A DNA stretch of 64,000 nucleotides, from assembly GCF_018130505.1 (NCBI RefSeq), contig NZ_JAFCKH010000004.1, forward strand, positions 372,001 through 436,000. The letters run 5' to 3'. The DNA is from Bradyrhizobium tropiciagri (lineage in GTDB: Bacteria > Pseudomonadota > Alphaproteobacteria > Rhizobiales > Xanthobacteraceae). The notes under the pieces are model-generated. The model saw only the letters and a list, made by a program, of their open reading frames with translations. It was not told where the DNA came from and ran no database searches. Below are positions 42,225 through 50,048 of the stretch, one piece after another. Each line of letters opens with the position of its first letter. Within the stretch, counting starts at the first letter, position 1. A program made the position numbers and the translations under genes.

Positions 42225-42282
42225 GCTTCGCAACGTCAGAGCGCGAAGCACTCGCCATCGCGCTGTTGCAGGCTGCGCGGCG

Positions 42283-42444
42283 TCAGGCCGTCTTCGTCTG
42301 AAATCCGCTCCACGCATTGCCGAGCGTGCTGGCGTAATACTCCTGGCGATCGCGCTCGAACTTCTGCTGCGTCGCTCTGAAACTGGCAACGCGTGCGGCG
42401 ATCTCTTCGCGCTCGCGCGCGAGGGCGTCTTTCTGATCGGTCAT
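42283..42444 (-). CDS. Small coiled-coil protein, 53 aa
   Basis: Begins MTDQKDALAREREEIAARVA; wholly charged helix, ending YYASTLGNAWSGFQTKTA. The ribosome binding site AGAAGGATGG is good. It converges with the Gly/Tyr-rich gene. No function is known. Confidence 0.65.
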   Translation of the reverse strand: MTDQKDALAREREEIAARVASFRATQQKFERDRQEYYASTLGNAWSGFQTKTA

Positions 42445-42659
42445 TGCCCATCCTTCTGCTTGTAGTCCCTGTCCCCGGCGGCATTGGCGTTGCCTAATTG
42501 GGCATGAATGGGGAGCAGGCAGTGCAGGATTGTGATGAAGCAAAGGCGGTGGAAAACGCGCGAGCCGCCCGCGCGGCCTGATCGTCGGCCGGCGCTGCGC
42601 ATCGATCTCGCAATCGGTCGGGCCGTGCTATAGTCGGTGCGGTCAACCGGATCATCCCC

Positions 42660-43421
42660 GTGATTGCAAGAGATCTGCACAGCGGCGTCGAGCAGCTTGG
42701 CGACATGATTGCCGAGGCGTCGTCGATCGTTCCGTTCACCGGAGCCGGCATCTCGACGGAGTGCGGCATTCCGGATTTCCGTTCGCCGGGCGGGATCTGG
42801 ACGCGCAACCGGCCGATCCCGTTTGACGAATTCGTCGCCAGCCAGGATGCGCGCGACGAATCGTGGCGCCGCCGCTTTGCGATGGAACCGACCTTCGCGG
42901 CGGCTAAGCCCGGTCGCGGGCATCGCGCGCTCGCCTCGCTCTATCGCGCCGGCAAGGTTCCGGGCATCATCACCCAGAACATCGACAATTTACATCAGGC
43001 GTCAGGCTTCAAGGCCGACGACGTGATCGAGTTGCACGGCAACACCACCTACGCGCGCTGCATCGGTTGCAGCAAGGCCTACGATCTATCGTGGGTGAAG
43101 CGGCTGTTCGACAGTACCGGTAGCGCTCCCGACTGCGACGACTGCGGCGATCCGGTGAAGACCGCGACAATCTCATTCGGTCAGGCGATGCCCGAGGATG
43201 CGATGCATCGCGCGACGGAACTAACCCGGCACTGCGATCTTTTCGTTGCGATCGGTTCGTCGCTGGTCGTGTGGCCGGCCGCAGGCTTTCCGATGATGGC
43301 GAAGAACTGCGGCGCAAGGCTCGTGATCATCAACAACGAGCCGACCGATCAGGACGACATCGCCGACCTCGTGATCCGCCACGACATCGGCGAGACGCTT
43401 GGTCCGTTCGTAGGCAACTGA
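42660..43421 (+). CDS. NAD-dependent protein deacylase, Sir2 family
   Basis: A protein of 253 aa starting at GTG. The sirtuin motifs are complete: GAGISTECGIPDFR (NAD binding), TQNIDNLHQ, the catalytic His in ELHGN, zinc ligands CIGC and CDDC, and GSSLVVWPAAGFP. It removes acyl groups from lysines, using NAD. The Tyr-x-x-Arg desuccinylase pocket of class III is not evident, so deacetylase activity is more likely. Confidence 0.9.
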   Translation: MIARDLHSGVEQLGDMIAEASSIVPFTGAGISTECGIPDFRSPGGIWTRNRPIPFDEFVASQDARDESWRRRFAMEPTFAAAKPGRGHRALASLYRAGKVPGIITQNIDNLHQASGFKADDVIELHGNTTYARCIGCSKAYDLSWVKRLFDSTGSAPDCDDCGDPVKTATISFGQAMPEDAMHRATELTRHCDLFVAIGSSLVVWPAAGFPMMAKNCGARLVIINNEPTDQDDIADLVIRHDIGETLGPFVGN

Positions 43422-43620
43422 AGCCGGTTTGATTCGCGGCTGTGCAAGCCTGTTCATAGTTCCAGATGGATTCGCTTTTTTGGCTATGCGATGCGGGCGG
43501 GAGTGTTATCTTTTGATTCGAGATTCGCGCGACGTTATCGCGAGTTGGTGATGGATAGCAGCGTGTTCAGGCTCGGCCGCAATGACGGCGAGCTGCAATT
43601 GATGTGTGGGGTCCGGGGTC

Positions 43621-44286
43621 ATGGGGTCGGACGGATTTGAGTCCAAGAAGCTCGGCGGCCCGCCGGCGAGCGGAGGCGGGCAGAGCAGACTTGGGCCTGG
43701 CGACTACGCGAGCAACGCGCCGCGCGATGCGGCGTTGGATGCGTTCTCAGGTCTCGGCGATACCGCGGCCAATCTCGTCGAGCTCACCGGCGTCATCAAA
43801 TGGTTCGACGCCTCGAAGGGTTACGGCTTCATCGTTCCGGACAATGGCTGGCCCGACATCCTGCTGCACGTGACGGTGCTGCGGCGCGACGGCCATCAGA
43901 CCGCCTATGAAGGCGCGCGCGTCGTCGTCGAATGCGTGCAGCGCGCCAAGGGCTACCAGGCTTTCCGCATCGTCTCGATGGACGAGTCGACCGCGATCCA
44001 TCCGGCGCAGATGCTGCCGCCGCGCACCCACGTCACGGTGACCGCGACCAGCGGGCTTGAGCGTGCGCAGGTCAAGTGGTTCAACCGGCTGCGCGGCTTC
44101 GGCTTCGTAACCTGCGGCGAGGGGACGCCCGATATCTTCGTGCACATGGAGACGCTGCGTCGGTTCGGCATGACCGAGCTGCGTCCCGGCCAGTACGTGC
44201 TGGTGCGGTTCGGGCCCGGCTCCAAGGGCATGATGGCTGCCGAGATTCATCCGGAGAGCGGTCCGTCCGCACTGTCGTCGCACTGA
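43621..44286 (+). CDS. Double cold-shock-domain protein
   Basis: A protein of 221 aa with two cold shock domains. The first has GVIKWFDASKGYGFIVPDNG and ILLHVTVL near residues 55-115, and the second AQVKWFNRLRGFGFVTCGEG and IFVHMETL near 140-205. RNP1 is KGYGFI and RGFGFV. The N-terminal 50 residues are Gly/Ser-rich. This two-domain form is common in Bradyrhizobium and binds single-stranded nucleic acid. A 30-codon upstream frame starting at 43551 overlaps the start, possibly a translational control element. GTG at 43606 is an alternative start. Confidence 0.88.
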   Translation: MGSDGFESKKLGGPPASGGGQSRLGPGDYASNAPRDAALDAFSGLGDTAANLVELTGVIKWFDASKGYGFIVPDNGWPDILLHVTVLRRDGHQTAYEGARVVVECVQRAKGYQAFRIVSMDESTAIHPAQMLPPRTHVTVTATSGLERAQVKWFNRLRGFGFVTCGEGTPDIFVHMETLRRFGMTELRPGQYVLVRFGPGSKGMMAAEIHPESGPSALSSH

Positions 44287-44438
44287 GCCTTGCCTCGGCG
44301 TCAAGCGCTTGGGCGCCTGACGCAAACGTGAGCCGCCGGGTGGCCATCGAGCCTCCCGCCTTTGCCAAGGCTCTGGCATTTGCCGCAATCATCGGGTTAG
44401 GGTCCGCCGGAAAACCTCTCCGGCGTGAGTATTTGTCG

Positions 44439-44918
44439 ATGAATTTCGTTTCCATTGTTGGGCGGCTTCGCCCGTGGCTGATGACCGCGCTCGTCATCAT
44501 GTTCGGCGCATTGGCCGGCCCGGCTGCGCAGGCTGCAAGCTTCCAGCCGCTCGAGATCGTCACCAAGTCCGGCGTCCATGTCTTCTCGGTCGAGATGGCG
44601 ACCACGGAGCAGGAGAAGGAAACCGGCCTGATGTACCGCAAGGAGCTTGCGGACGGCAAAGGCATGCTGTTCGACTTCTCGCCGGAGCAGGAGGTGTCGA
44701 TGTGGATGAAGAACACCTACATCCCGCTCGACATGATCTTCATCCGCGCCGACGGCCGCATCCTGCGCATCGCCGAGAACACCGAGCCGATGTCGACCAA
44801 GATCATCCCGTCGCGCGGGCTCGCCAAGGGCGTGCTCGAGGTGATCGCCGGCACCGCGCAGAAATACGGCATACAGCCCGGCGACCGTATCGCCCATCCG
44901 CTGTTCAACGGCCGCTGA
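44439..44918 (+). CDS. Exported DUF192 protein
   Basis: A protein of 159 aa with a signal peptide ending AAQA (about residue 32). The DUF192 core is complete: EMATTEQEKETGLMYRKELADGKGMLFDF, MWMKNTYIPLDMIFI and ENTEPMS. The family is periplasmic, of unknown biochemical role. It lies 67 bases upstream of tRNA-Pro. Longer frames reach back into the CSD gene, but this ATG suits the signal peptide. Confidence 0.88.
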   Translation: MNFVSIVGRLRPWLMTALVIMFGALAGPAAQAASFQPLEIVTKSGVHVFSVEMATTEQEKETGLMYRKELADGKGMLFDFSPEQEVSMWMKNTYIPLDMIFIRADGRILRIAENTEPMSTKIIPSRGLAKGVLEVIAGTAQKYGIQPGDRIAHPLFNGR

Positions 44919-44985
44919 GGCCGCTCGAACCGGCGCCTTGCTGGCGCGCGGTTATGCGTGTATCCACGGGGCTTCTCGAAAATAT

Positions 44986-45062
44986 CGGGGTATAGCGCAG
45001 CCTGGTAGCGCGGCAGTTTTGGGTACTGCAGGTCGTTGGTTCGAATCCAGCTGCCCCGACCA
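44986..45062 (+). tRNA. tRNA-Pro(UGG)
   Basis: 77 bases with encoded CCA. The acceptor CGGGGTA pairs with TGCCCCG, and the T arm has GGTTCGAATCC. The anticodon arm GCAGT-TTTGGGT-ACTGC reads TGG at the anticodon. No prophage is attached to this tRNA. Confidence 0.95.
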
Positions 45063-45154
45063 ATAAAATCAATATCTTGGCGGCCTAGCCAAAATCCGAA
45101 ATTCTCCGAAGCGACCAGCCCTTGCGCTGCTCCGGCGCAACTCGCGGGGCCGAT

Positions 45155-45625
45155 TCAGCACATAATTTGATTGCACCAATCTATAAATATAGAAGTTTGC
45201 TCGCCGGATTTGGGCAGTTGACCTTTCACTGACTTGACCTTGAACGAAAGGTTCCGCCCATCATAGGCCGGGTCGCTAAGTTCCATCACGGACACCTGGT
45301 AGGCTCCATCGACCCAAACCGTGAATCCGGCATTTGGGGGAGTGCTCTGGAAGCTATTGCCTTTGCCCTTCGTCCATCCATCGACAAAGTCCTGCAAGGA
45401 CACTGCATCGGCCACCCGGCGGGGTCGGTCGGCAAACATCACGATCCGCGGAGAAACCTCCGATAGGGTCACGGTCGTTCCATTGAACGACAGTTTGTTC
45501 GCGGTAGAAATGAAGAGCCAACTGGTATTCTTGTCATTACGCGCGATGGTTTCGGCCATCTCGGCGACTGCGGAAGAAGCGAAAACAATCAATCCCAGAA
45601 GGGCGGCGACAAAAGTCTTCAACAT
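45155..45625 (-). CDS. Exported hypothetical protein, 156 aa
   Basis: A signal peptide (MLKTFVAALLGLIVFASSAVAEM, cleavage after AVA) is followed by a beta-rich domain (NKLSFNGTTVTLSEVSPRIVMFADRPRRVADAVSLQDFVDGW, then VWVDGAYQVSVMELSDP). The two C-terminal cysteines (IDWCNQIMC) could form a disulfide. GGAGTGG precedes the start. No family is assigned. Confidence 0.75.
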   Translation of the reverse strand: MLKTFVAALLGLIVFASSAVAEMAETIARNDKNTSWLFISTANKLSFNGTTVTLSEVSPRIVMFADRPRRVADAVSLQDFVDGWTKGKGNSFQSTPPNAGFTVWVDGAYQVSVMELSDPAYDGRNLSFKVKSVKGQLPKSGEQTSIFIDWCNQIMC

Positions 45626-45963
45626 GTTGACCACTCCGCGTTTCGTGCCAAATAATTGAGGCCTGCGCGCTCTCCTTGTCAATCGCCCTACGGAAGGGGC
45701 GCGGTATCGGGGCAAATCGTCATCGCGCTCTAGCTCCGTGTTCGAGCATGGTCGTCGTAGTCCGGCAACCAGCATACAGCGGATGTTGTGAGCCTGCGCA
45801 CGATCGATGGCAGGGTCTTGAAAAGGCAAAATCACTCCGGAAGCCGCCGCTACCTACCGCACAGTGTCGGAAGAGGACGGACATCTCGAATTGCTCCGTT
45901 GATGTAAATCAAGGCGCATGGAACCGGACCTACTATCCTGCTGAACAGGCAGGGAGGTACAAC
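45626..45963. other. Divergent intergenic region, 338 bases
   Basis: Contains the FixK/FNR box and promoter of the DUF1254 gene at its right end and the leader of the minus-strand gene at its left. No further gene is seen. Confidence 0.6.
45899..45936 (+). promoter_or_regulatory. FixK2/FNR-type box with -10 element
   Basis: TTGATGTAAATCAA at 45899-45912 is a perfect TTGAT-N4-ATCAA dyad. A -10-like TACTAT lies at 45931-45936. The dyad centre is then about 38-41 bases upstream of the expected start, the class II activator position. The ATG of the DUF1254 gene follows at 45964. Confidence 0.75.
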
Positions 45964-47400
45964 ATGTCGATCAATCGTCGCCAAGCACTCGTCGGGTTGA
46001 GCGCAGCCTCGACCATTGCGCTCGTCCAGGGCGCTCGCGCGGACTTTGATGGTCTGATTATCCGGGCTGTCGAAGGCGGGGAAGATTTCTGGCTCGCCCA
46101 GGACGCCTACATCTACGGCTATCCGCTCGTCACGATGGAGATGACCCGCAGGGTCATGACGAATGTCGCGTCTCCCGAGGGCACACGCGGGCCGATGGGC
46201 CAGTTCGTCAAGCTGCGCAAGTATCCGGACGCCAGCTTCAGGGACGTCACGGCGCCTAATGCCGACACGCTCTACACGAGCGCCTGGATCGACGTTGGGG
46301 ACGAACCCTGGGTCGTGAGCACGCCGGACATGAAGGACCGCTACTTCCTGTTTCCCATGCTGGATGGCTGGACCACGGTGTTTCAGGTGCCGGGCAAGCG
46401 CACGACGGGCACGAAGGCGCAGACCTACGCGATCACCGGGCCGGGTTGGAAGGGCACGCTTCCCGCGGGTGTCCGCGAGTACAAGTCTCCGACCAGCATG
46501 GTCTGGATCCTGGGCCGGATATACTGCACCGGCACGCCCGAGGACTACGCGGCCGTGCACGCGGCCCAGGACGAGTGCAAGCTCGTGCCCCTCAGCTCTT
46601 ACGGCAAGTCGTATACGCCCCCGGCAGGCAAGGTGGATGCGTCAATCGACATGAAGACGGCGGTGCGCGATCAGGTCAATAGCCTGGACGCGGTTGCCTA
46701 TTTCACCCTTCTTGCGCAATTGATGAAGCGCAATCCGCCGGTGCCCGCCGACGCGGAGGAGGTCGCCAGATTTGCCAAGCTCGGCCTTGTCCCCGGCAAG
46801 GACTTTGATGCCAGCAAATTCGACGTCGCGTTGGCCAAGCGCGTGCCGCAGGTGGCGTTCGACCGGATCATGCTGCAGTTCAAGGTCAACAAGGCGATCA
46901 AGAACGTCAACGGCTGGGCGTTCGATAGCGAAGCCGGCATCTATGGCACCAACTATTTCAACCGTGCCCTTGTCACCGCGATCGGCCTCGGCGCCAATCG
47001 CATCCAGGACGCGTGCTATCCGACGTCGCAAAAGGACGTCGACGGCAAGGACTATGTCGGCAGCAACAAGTACACCATGCGTTTCCCGAAGGGGCAGCTT
47101 CCCCCGGTCGGAGGCTTTTGGTCGCTCACGATGTATGACGAGAACTTTTTCTTCGTCAAAAATCCGATCAATCGCCAGTCGATCAGCGCTCGCCAGCAAC
47201 TCAAACCCAATCCGGACGGTTCGGTTGATCTCCACATTCAGAAGGACAATCCGGGCCCGGACAAGGAGAGCAACTGGCTACCCGCGCCTGAGGGCAAGTT
47301 CGTCCTGATGCTGCGCATGTATTGGCCGAACGAGAAGTCGCCGTCGATCATCAACGGGACCTGGAAGCCGCCGCCGGTACGGAAGGTGAGCAGCAGCTAG
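45964..47400 (+). CDS. DUF1254/DUF1214 exported protein
   Basis: A protein of 478 aa. The N-terminus NRRQALVGLSAASTIALVQGARA is a Tat signal with twin Arg. DUF1254 (residues 50-190: AYIYGYPLVTMEMTRR, TAPNADTLYTSAWIDVGDEPWVVSTPD) is followed by DUF1214 (about 350-460: GGFWSLTMYDENFFFVKNPINRQSISAR). The biochemical role is unclear. AGGGAGG precedes the start. A FixK/FNR-type box upstream points to induction at low oxygen. Confidence 0.9.
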   Translation: MSINRRQALVGLSAASTIALVQGARADFDGLIIRAVEGGEDFWLAQDAYIYGYPLVTMEMTRRVMTNVASPEGTRGPMGQFVKLRKYPDASFRDVTAPNADTLYTSAWIDVGDEPWVVSTPDMKDRYFLFPMLDGWTTVFQVPGKRTTGTKAQTYAITGPGWKGTLPAGVREYKSPTSMVWILGRIYCTGTPEDYAAVHAAQDECKLVPLSSYGKSYTPPAGKVDASIDMKTAVRDQVNSLDAVAYFTLLAQLMKRNPPVPADAEEVARFAKLGLVPGKDFDASKFDVALAKRVPQVAFDRIMLQFKVNKAIKNVNGWAFDSEAGIYGTNYFNRALVTAIGLGANRIQDACYPTSQKDVDGKDYVGSNKYTMRFPKGQLPPVGGFWSLTMYDENFFFVKNPINRQSISARQQLKPNPDGSVDLHIQKDNPGPDKESNWLPAPEGKFVLMLRMYWPNEKSPSIINGTWKPPPVRKVSSS

Positions 47401-47453
47401 GGGACGCCGTCTCCTGGCTAGTCTTGAGTTCATCGGAGGCGAAGCGTGACAAG

Positions 47454-47891
47454 ATGCTGTCCATAGTGACGCCTTCGATAGACCAGCTCAGCAGAATCAT
47501 TGCGACTGTTGCGGCGCCGGCTTTCCTATTGGGCGCCGTCGCCAGCTTCATTTCGGTGCTGGTAGGCAGGATCAATCGCGTGGTCGATCGGGCTCAGTTT
47601 CTGCACGCCATCCCCGGCGATCACGAATCCAAGGCTCACCTGAAAGCCGACCTGCCGCGTCTGAAGCGTCGCGCTGCCTTGCTGAACCGGGCATTGATAT
47701 GTGCGGTGATCTCTTCGATCTTCACCGGCCTCATCATCATCGTCGCATTCATCAGCGCATGGTTCAGCATGGCGCATGAATATGGCGTCGCGCTGTTGTT
47801 CATCGGCGCGCTTCTGTTGTTCTGTTCATCCCTGATTGACCTGGTGCGCGAGGCCCGGATTTCGCTGCACGACAGCGACCTGCAGGCCTGA
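47454..47891 (+). CDS. DUF2721 membrane protein
   Basis: A protein of 145 aa with membrane segments near 16-38, 82-105 and 112-132, a Glu/Arg-rich loop (AHLKADLPRLKRRAALLNRAL) between first and second, and a charged end. The arrangement agrees with DUF2721. It follows the DUF1254 gene by 53 bases and may be cotranscribed with it. GGAGGC lies somewhat far upstream. Confidence 0.78.
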   Translation: MLSIVTPSIDQLSRIIATVAAPAFLLGAVASFISVLVGRINRVVDRAQFLHAIPGDHESKAHLKADLPRLKRRAALLNRALICAVISSIFTGLIIIVAFISAWFSMAHEYGVALLFIGALLLFCSSLIDLVREARISLHDSDLQA

Positions 47892-47954
47892 GCAATTCGG
47901 CATCATGAGAGGTGAAGCGGCTGTCGGCGTGCGTCCGCGAGGCGCGACGTGCCG

Positions 47955-48166
47955 ACAAATGAAAACCCCGCAACGCGGGCGGGGTTTTCAGCCGGCGGCA
48001 ATGAGGATTTAAGGGCGGCGCCGCCGACGTATTTCTAAGCTGGAGATTGCATCGTGGAATGCAACAGCGCCGTCTGGGCGGAATATAATCGTCCAGACAG
48101 CGCTGCGCGAATGACTGGGCCCTCAAATCCCCAGCGTCTATGAGTCTCGCCAGCCGCGAAAAGGTT
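47955..48166 (-). ncRNA. Structured RNA candidate, copy 2
   Basis: About 212 nt on the minus strand, with the same order as copy 1: AACCTTTTCGCGG; CGCTGGGGATTTGAGGGCCCAGT; a hairpin with arms CAGCGCTGTCTGG and CCAGACGGCGCTG around ATTATATTC; TGTTGCAT; a GGCGGC/GCCGCC hairpin; and a terminator hairpin with arms GAAAACCCCGC and GCGGGGTTTTC (47961-47989). Stems differ in sequence from copy 1 but pair perfectly, while loop and linker blocks are kept. The 403 bases between the DUF2721 and cyclase genes hold nothing else. Confidence 0.7.
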
Positions 48167-48294
48167 CGAGCAAATCGTCGTTGCAGCTTGCCGCAGGTCC
48201 GAAGCCGTTCGGTATCAAGCGGACGTGCCTTGCCGATCGGCCGGTCGTGCTGGCAGGCTGGCGCTGCCGCAAAAGAACAATCCGTGAGGACACC

Positions 48295-49071
48295 ATGGCG
48301 CGCCGACTGATCGACATCTCCGTTCCCCTGCAGAACGACGTTCCGGCCGATCCGCCGGGCAATCATCCGACCATCCAGTATATCGATCACCAGCAGGGCC
48401 TGCCGCGCATGCTGCAGTTCTTCGACGGGCTGAAGGCGGAGGATGTGCCGGACGGGCAGGGCTGGGCGGTCGAGCAGGTCTCGCTCTCGACCCACAACGG
48501 CACGCATCTCGACGCGCCCTGGCATTTTCATCCGACGATGAACCGCGGCGAGCGATCCTGGACCATCGACGAGGTGCCGCTCGACTGGTGCTTTCAACCC
48601 GGTGTGAAGCTCGACTTCCGGCATCTGCCCGACGGCTATGTCGCGACCGCCGCCGATGTCGAGGCCGAGCTGAGGCGCATCGGCCACACGCTGTCGCCGC
48701 TGGAGATCGTCGTCGTCAATACCAGCGCGGGCGCGAAATACGGCCGGCCGGACTACGTCACCTCGGGCTGCGGCATGGGCTATGAGGCGACGATGTATCT
48801 GCTCGAACGCGGCGTGCGGCTGACTGGCATCGACGGCTGGAGCTGGGATGCACCGTTCGTTTACACCGCGAAGAAGTACGCCGAGACAAAGGATGCCAGC
48901 CTGATCTGGGAAGGGCACAAGGCCGGGCGGCACATCGGCTACTGCCACATCGAGAAGCTGCACAATCTGGAACAGCTGCCGCCGACCGGCTTCATGGTGT
49001 CCTGCTTCCCGGTGAAGATCGAGCGCGCCTCGGCGGGATGGACGCGGGCGGTCGCCATCCTCGATGGCTAG
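48295..49071 (+). CDS. Cyclase / kynurenine formamidase-like hydrolase
   Basis: A protein of 258 aa. The family motif HNGTHLDAPWHF (His-x-Gly-Thr-His-x-Asp-x-Pro-x-His) binds divalent metal, and SGCGMGYEATMYLLERGVRLTGIDGWSWD follows. Relatives hydrolyse N-formylkynurenine or other amides. The substrate cannot be told. GTGAGGACACC is the ribosome binding site. An orphan terminator 178 bases downstream (49249-49280) may be its end. Confidence 0.88.
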   Translation: MARRLIDISVPLQNDVPADPPGNHPTIQYIDHQQGLPRMLQFFDGLKAEDVPDGQGWAVEQVSLSTHNGTHLDAPWHFHPTMNRGERSWTIDEVPLDWCFQPGVKLDFRHLPDGYVATAADVEAELRRIGHTLSPLEIVVVNTSAGAKYGRPDYVTSGCGMGYEATMYLLERGVRLTGIDGWSWDAPFVYTAKKYAETKDASLIWEGHKAGRHIGYCHIEKLHNLEQLPPTGFMVSCFPVKIERASAGWTRAVAILDG

Positions 49072-49248
49072 GTCGATCGGCGGGAACCCGGGACAGTGGA
49101 TCGTTTGCGGCAGGTTGTGACTGTTTGGCGACAGCCCAAGGCGGCAAATTGTGCTTTCATGCACGTAGTGGTGGTGTCCTGATTTGGATGACCGGCCCGG
49201 CGACGGTGCCGCCAGCACTTCTGATTTGCGAAGTTCTCTCCCGTGACT

Positions 49249-49280
49249 AGAGCCCCGGCGGTCTCCCGGGGCTCTTTCTT
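49249..49280 (+). terminator. Rightward intrinsic terminator
   Basis: Arms AGAGCCCCGG and CCGGGGCTCT, followed by TTCTT. Confidence 0.85.
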
Positions 49281-49320
49281 GCATGACGTCAGCATGGCTG
49301 CGTCAGTGCGGCTGCGCGCC

Positions 49321-49351
49321 AAAAAAAAAGGTGCGCCGGAGCCGGCGCACC
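49321..49351 (-). terminator. Leftward intrinsic terminator
   Basis: Arms GGTGCGCCGG and CCGGCGCACC, followed on the minus strand by nine T residues. Confidence 0.9.
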
Positions 49352-49392
49352 CAACAATCTCTGCTGCAATATGTGCGTGGAGCGAAGCGCTG

Positions 49393-49689
49393 TTACCAGC
49401 GGCAGACGCGAACGCCGCGCGGGGTCCACCAGCAACGCGGACCGACGACGCCGTAGCCGTAGCCGCGATAGCCGTAGCCGCGGCCCCAGCCGCCGCGATA
49501 GCCGTAACCACGACCCCAGCCGCCGCGATAGCCGCCACCGCGATAGCCCCAACCACCGCCGCGTCCGCGGTAGGCCTGCGCAGGCGAAGTGGTCGCACCA
49601 ACCAGAATGGCGGAGGTGCTGACGACATACACGAACAATAAAGCGACCGCTGCGAGGCAACGAGTCAGGATATTGTAGCGTTTGGTCAT
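49393..49689 (-). CDS. Exported Gly/Arg/Tyr-rich repeat protein
   Basis: A protein of 98 aa with a long signal peptide (MTKRYNILTRCLAAVALLFVYVVSTSAIL to AQA). Tandem repeats of Tyr-Arg-Gly-Gly-Trp-Gly-Arg-Gly-Tyr-Gly (two complete, some partial) make up the mature part, and it ends in PRCWWTPRGVRVCRW. The final two Cys could form a disulfide. This type of protein is frequent in Bradyrhizobium and is probably surface bound. Strong terminator downstream. Confidence 0.75.
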   Translation of the reverse strand: MTKRYNILTRCLAAVALLFVYVVSTSAILVGATTSPAQAYRGRGGGWGYRGGGYRGGWGRGYGYRGGWGRGYGYRGYGYGVVGPRCWWTPRGVRVCRW

Positions 49690-50048
49690 TCTGAAGATCT
49701 CCCGGTACTTCCAAAACATCTGAACCGATGTTGGCCGTCTTGCTTTGACGCGCGAGACCGGCATTCGGTTCGCATACGCCAAGACAATATTTTCACGAAG
49801 GTTCTTGCGACTTCTTGCAACTCTATTGAGACGAACGCCCAAGTCAAGTTACAGTCCCGATTATGAAGGAAAATCATGGTGTTGCGTTCATCTTTCCGTT
49901 CATCTGCCGTTCATTCTGTTCATCTGATCTTGGTTGGATTGTGCGCTGCCGCATCGAATATCTGCGAAAGCTCGGGATGACTGATCGTGAACTTGAAGTC
50001 GACATGATCGTACTCTCGAACGTTGAAGTCCGTCCCTGAAGAGTCCCC
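49690..50048. other. Intergenic region with possible 34-aa gene
   Basis: A frame of 34 codons at 49876-49980 (begins MVLRSSFRSS) has GAAGGAAAATC before its ATG, and ends in a hydrophobic segment LILVGLCAAA. It contains three GTTCATCT direct repeats (49886, 49898, 49918). It may be a leader for the carbamoyltransferase gene. Confidence is low. Confidence 0.35.

Larger units (their letters stand above)
49072..49392. other. Intergenic region with two terminators, 321 bases
   Basis: Apart from the rightward (49249-49280) and leftward (49321-49351) terminators, 177 bases after the cyclase stop contain no convincing gene. Confidence 0.5.

Noticed and set aside
44986-45062. tRNA-Pro as prophage attachment site
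   Set aside because: It lies 7.5 kb from the integrase with ordinary genes between, and no duplicated tRNA fragment is seen near 37.4 kb.
47800-49284. 494-codon minus-strand frame over the cyclase and structured RNA copy 2
   Set aside because: It crosses a terminator and is low-complexity; the cyclase on the plus strand is well supported.
49393-49620. Repeat tract of the Gly/Arg/Tyr-rich protein as a non-coding repeat
   Set aside because: The repeats are in frame within a gene with signal peptide and terminator, so they are explained by the protein.
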